NCBI GenBank assembly: GCA_009691725.1
Contig: SIAP01000008.1
Coordinates: 1-64,000 of the forward strand
Direction of reading: 5' to 3'
Length of the DNA stretch: 64,000 nucleotides
Source of the DNA: Phycisphaerales bacterium
GTDB lineage: Bacteria; Planctomycetota; Phycisphaerae; Phycisphaerales; SM1A02
The first letter of the stretch is position 1; the number at the start of each line of letters is the position of its first letter. Below the pieces are notes generated by a model. The model worked only from the letters and a program-made list of their open reading frames with translations, was not told the DNA's origin and did no database searches. Both the position numbers and the translations under genes were made by a program. This document shows, in pieces, positions 62,625 through 64,000 of the stretch.

Positions 62625-63374
62625 ATGCCCACGGGATTCTCGACTCCTCATCCTCGGTACCGCCGCGTCTTGCTGAAGTTGAGCGGAGAGAGCTTTGCGC
62701 GCGAGGGCGCGTTTGGAATTCAACCAGATGAACTCGCTGGGATTGCCGGGGAAATCTGCGCCGCGATCTCCACAACCGTGGGAGAAGAGTTACAACTTGC
62801 AGTCGTCGTCGGCGGTGGAAACATCATCCGAGGCGCACGACTCGCGGAGGTCGGAAAGTTTGACCAGTCCACGGCGGATTACATGGGGATGCTCGGCACG
62901 GTCATCAACGGACTTGCGCTCAAGGAGGCGCTTCACGCTGTGGGTGTGGAAAGTCGAGTCATGAGTGCAATCCATGTTCCCAGTGTGGCAGAGTCCTTCA
63001 TTCGAGCACGTGCGCTGCGCCATCTCGAGAAGGGACGCGTCATCATCCTCGTTGCAGGAACGGGGAATCCGTTCTTCACGACCGATACCTGCGCATCGCT
63101 TCGCGCGATCGAGTTGGGAGCAGAAGTCCTCCTGAAGGCCACGAAAGTGGATGGCGTGTATACGGCCGACCCCCGCAAGGATCCCAAGGCGACACGATTC
63201 GAGACCCTGCAATTCTCTCGCGCAATTGAACAGAAGTTCGGGGTGATGGACCTCACCGCGATGACGATGTGTATGGAACACGCACTTCCAGTGGTGGTGT
63301 TCGATTACAAGACCAAGGGCAACATTCGTCGGGTCATCAATGGCGAACGCGTCGGAACTCTCGTGACTGCCTAG
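62625..63374 (+). CDS. pyrH: UMP kinase
   Basis: Phosphorylates UMP to UDP in pyrimidine synthesis; hexameric amino-acid-kinase fold. 249 residues from ATG 62625. Motifs are VLLKLSGESFAREGAFGI, VVVGGGNIIRGARL, DYMGMLGTVINGLALKEAL, VAGTGNPFFTTDTCASLRA and KATKVDGVYTADPRKDP. Followed after 21 bases by frr. In most bacteria pyrH-frr directly follows rpsB-tsf. Confidence 0.97.
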   Translation: MPTGFSTPHPRYRRVLLKLSGESFAREGAFGIQPDELAGIAGEICAAISTTVGEELQLAVVVGGGNIIRGARLAEVGKFDQSTADYMGMLGTVINGLALKEALHAVGVESRVMSAIHVPSVAESFIRARALRHLEKGRVIILVAGTGNPFFTTDTCASLRAIELGAEVLLKATKVDGVYTADPRKDPKATRFETLQFSRAIEQKFGVMDLTAMTMCMEHALPVVVFDYKTKGNIRRVINGERVGTLVTA

Positions 63375-63395
63375 GACAAGAGAAGGACGATCCAA

Positions 63396-63962
63396 ATGGA
63401 CATCGACACAGTATTGCTCGAAGCCGAAGAACGCATGTTGAAGAGTTTGGACTACCTGCAGCGCGAGTATCGCGGCGTTCGCACGGGCCGCGCGAACACC
63501 GCCCTTCTGGAATACATCAAGGTCGAGTACTACGGCAGTTTCGTGGACCTCCGCGAGATTGCAGCAGTGAGCGTTCCCGAGCCAACCCAACTGCTTGTGA
63601 AACCCTTTGATCCAGGAGCAAAGAACGAGATCATCAAGGCCATCGAAAAGAGTGGACTTGGTCTCAATCCACAATCAGAGGGGAATCAGATTCGAGTGAT
63701 GCTTCCCTCCCCCTCCGCTGATCGCCGCAAACAACTCGCAGTGCAAGTGCGAAAAATGGCGGAGGATGCGCGCGTGACCGTCCGCAACGAACGACGAGAT
63801 GCAAACAAGGCATTGGATGCTCTCAAGAATGATCCCAAGTCGAAGATGTCCGAGGACCAAGTGACCAGCGGCAAGGACTACATCGACGAACTCACCAAGA
63901 CCACCGGCAAGAAGATTGACGACTTGACGACCAAGAAGGTCACTGAGATCGAAGAGATTTAG
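63396..63962 (+). CDS. frr: Ribosome recycling factor
   Basis: Splits post-termination ribosomes with EF-G. 188 residues, with GAAGGA before the ATG. The L-shaped tRNA-mimic fold is signalled by REYRGVRTGRANTALLEYIKVEYYGS, VSVPEPTQLLVKPFDP, IRVMLPSPSADRRKQLAVQVRKMAEDARVTVRNERRDANKAL, and the ending KKVTEIEEI. Confidence 0.97.
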   Translation: MDIDTVLLEAEERMLKSLDYLQREYRGVRTGRANTALLEYIKVEYYGSFVDLREIAAVSVPEPTQLLVKPFDPGAKNEIIKAIEKSGLGLNPQSEGNQIRVMLPSPSADRRKQLAVQVRKMAEDARVTVRNERRDANKALDALKNDPKSKMSEDQVTSGKDYIDELTKTTGKKIDDLTTKKVTEIEEI

Positions 63963-63966
63963 ATTC

Positions 63967-64000
63967 ATGCGATCATTCGTGCTGTGTGCGGTCATCGGAT
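63967..64000 (+). CDS. Start of a partial gene, probable exported protein
   Basis: ATG at 63967, five bases after the frr stop, opens MRSFVLCAVIG, which looks like the start of a signal peptide. Only 11 codons are in the window, so nothing more can be said. Confidence 0.35.
   Translation, partial: MRSFVLCAVIG

Overview
The window reads as a dense chromosomal segment of a Gram-negative bacterium, most likely Planctomycetota (class Phycisphaerae or a close relative). This is inference from gene content. Supporting signs are the VWA protein carrying a planctomycete-style GVGGRGKRIGYVVDKSGSM stretch, a secreted RCC1-like fragment with a C-terminal DRNGNGIPDANE motif, several large secreted or membrane-anchored proteins of no clear family, and outer-membrane/LPS functions (KdsD-like isomerase, LpxL-like acyltransferase, LptC/OstA-like and AsmA-like proteins). 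G+C is fairly high by eye. I see no insertion sequence, prophage, integrase or CRISPR array. One tRNA gene (Gln, anticodon TTG) is present and there is no rRNA operon.

Layout. 1-2154 (minus): a partial unknown protein, a short RCC1-like secreted protein and a phosphomannomutase/phosphoglucomutase. 2.2-4.1 kb: rpsB-tsf with a structured leader and a terminator. 4.2-10.2 kb: PBP4-type carboxypeptidase, a STAS protein coupled to KdsD, ScpA and arginine decarboxylase. 10.2-18.9 kb: a secreted toroid-fold protein, RsmD, an alpha/beta hydrolase, a lipoprotein with a metallopeptidase motif, ValS, a TPR lipoprotein and an SDR. 18.9-27.4 kb (plus): five overlapping genes, AsmA-like giant - LOG-family protein - lipoprotein - PssA - TrpB. 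27.3-35.3 kb: a secreted EEP-fold phosphoesterase, an MsbA-like ABC exporter coupled to tryptophan 2,3-dioxygenase, a 927-residue LptC/OstA-like protein, a CPBP protease and rpsT. 35.4-40.6 kb (plus): an anchored coiled-coil protein, LpxL-like acyltransferase, fatty-acid desaturase and two unknown proteins. 40.6-44.8 kb (minus): PBP2-RodA-RsmG. 44.9-53.5 kb: YchF, an 18-residue-repeat secreted protein, Aat, tRNA-Gln, then glmU(N-terminal domain)-prs-rplY-pth-rpsF, ssb and a cystathionine-synthase-type PLP enzyme. 53.5-62.6 kb (minus): a seven-gene translationally coupled operon holding a TonB-like/VWA fusion protein, an unknown exported protein, ExbB, two ExbD proteins and two very large unknown proteins. 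62.6-64 kb: pyrH-frr and the start of another exported protein.

How it works together. Most of the window is core housekeeping (translation factors and ribosomal proteins, aminoacylation, tRNA/rRNA modification, cell elongation) mixed with envelope biogenesis. The most original item is the 53.5-62.6 kb operon. It encodes a complete ExbB-ExbD-type proton-driven motor whose natural partner appears to be a protein with a TonB-like SxxxH transmembrane helix whose periplasmic part is a von Willebrand A domain instead of a TonB C-terminal domain. Other unusual items are three short intergenic minisatellites (12, 14 and 12 bp periods), a perfect 11-bp hairpin in the rpsB leader, two competing hairpins at 46.7 kb, and two long tail-to-tail gene overlaps.
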